Source of the DNA: Pomphorhynchus laevis
Lineage: Eukaryota > Acanthocephala > Palaeacanthocephala > Echinorhynchida > Pomphorhynchidae
Assembly (NCBI GenBank): GCA_012934845.2
Contig: WNNJ02003719.1
Location: 1-64,000 of the forward strand
Direction of reading: 5' to 3'
Length of the DNA stretch: 64,000 bases
Shown here in pieces: positions 63,397-64,000 of this stretch (positions are counted from its first letter, which is position 1; each line of letters starts with the position of its first letter). Position numbers and translations under genes: made by a program. The notes beneath the pieces are model-generated. The model did not search any database, had not been told where the DNA came from, and saw nothing but the letters and a program-made list of their open reading frames with translations.

Positions 63397-63895
63397 ACCC
63401 TTCGTCCGTGACAAGGTCCGCTCGTCTAACTTAATTCCTTGTGACATCCGCCGTATCCGCCCCCGTATCGACTTCCGTTCTTGTATGTCTCTTCTTTCAT
63501 TGTTTCTTTTCCATAAAATCGATTGCTGCCTTAGCCTTTTCGCCTATTCCCCAAAATCCATCATCCTATCCCTACAAAGAATAATCAACACCGCCGTTCG
63601 AGTGCTCTTTCGTCTCCGTGGCTACACCCACCTCGCTATCGCTGCGTTCCCGCCATACCATCTTATTCCACGTTCCCAGTTACTCCAACAACTACGGTCT
63701 CCGATCCTTCCTCGTCGCCGCCTCAGTCGCCTGGAATCAATTCCCGCTCGACGTCTGCCGCTCTCCCTCCTTTATCACATTCAAAGACCGCCTCCGTTTA
63801 CACCTTCTCGACACTCGATTTACATTATTGTTTAGTTGTGGTCATGTAAGCGTGTGCTGTCACGCATTAGCCACATTAAAATAAATCTTTTTTTT
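63397..63895 (+). pseudogene. LINE-A C-terminal part and 3' end
   Basis: Two overlapping frames carry SLQRIINTAVRVLFRLRGYTH and AASVAWNQFPLDVCRSPSFITFKD. The latter is the conserved LINE C-terminus (WN.LP). A frame change lies near 63650. The 3' end has GTGGTCATGTAAGCGTG and a T/A-rich tail. Confidence 0.75.
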
Positions 63896-64000
63896 ATAAT
63901 TTTGATTTATTAAAATATTAAAAGATTCTAATAATTCTATTTTATCCATATATTTATATTTACTTGATGGCTTAATTTTTGTTAGATTTGTGTTATAGTT
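63896..64000. other. AT-rich DNA, no feature
   Basis: Nothing recognised before the window ends. Confidence 0.5.

Larger units (their letters stand above)
61080..63895 (+). mobile_element. LINE-A, 5'-truncated with 3' tail
   Basis: Endonuclease piece, RT and a 3' end with poly-A-like tail (about 63875-63895). GC content is clearly higher than in surrounding DNA, with pyrimidine-rich plus strand. The 5' end is cut at the palindrome 61042-61079. Confidence 0.85.

Overview
The window looks like gene-poor, AT-rich nuclear DNA from an invertebrate animal. A flatworm-like genome is my best guess: tRNA-headed SINEs and satellites carrying hammerhead ribozymes, together with many GIY-YIG Penelope-like elements (PLEs), are known from schistosomes and relatives. 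I cannot name the species. Only two host-like genes are visible, both intronless: a rhodopsin-like GPCR (23354-24313, +) and a WD40-repeat protein resembling MEP50/WDR77 (40527-41453, -). Nearly everything else is retroelement sequence in various stages of decay.

Layout. 1-300: (TA)n tracts. 240-475: a partial family-1 repeat. 560-1595: a tRNA-like SINE array carrying a canonical hammerhead. 1640-3213: a PLE on the minus strand. 3231-4585: a 460-bp repeat array (family 4). 4585-7128: a 351-bp repeat array (family 5) arranged as a large inverted repeat. 7135-11257: a 380-bp repeat array (family 2) that changes direction three times. 11298-12023: a PLE remnant between inverted terminal copies. 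13684-14999: an internally deleted LINE. 15000-21640: a graveyard of PLE-B pieces. 23354-24313: the GPCR. 24700-27570: two PLE remnants. 27610-33924: PLE and LINE pieces plus a strongly homogenised 394-bp array (family 3). 33925-39540: family-4 pieces and PLE remnants. 40527-41453: the WD40 gene. 41640-44930: an RTE-like LINE (-). 46185-49690 and 50700-54180: two related LINEs facing each other. 54400-56080: a LINE remnant. 56825-58050: a decayed retroelement. 59400-61041: PLE-B (-). 61080-63895: a LINE (+).

The main theme is self-cleaving RNA. Canonical hammerhead cores (CUGANGA, then stem II, then GAAA, then stem III, then UH, then stem I) can be drawn in families 4 and 5, in the SINE and in the PLE ends. 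Three homologous tandem-repeat families (1, 2 and 3) contain the same three conserved strands in the opposite cyclic order: GAAA strand, then CUGANGA strand, then cleavage strand. All three helices still pair, with different sequences in each family. A nested hammerhead can then form only between neighbouring repeat units, unless one unit folds as a pseudoknot. I think this is the most unusual signal here. It is inferred by reading alone and has not been tested by folding or experiment.

A second theme is short, perfect, tight-looped palindromes at element junctions, which suggest fold-back events during retroelement insertion or array growth.
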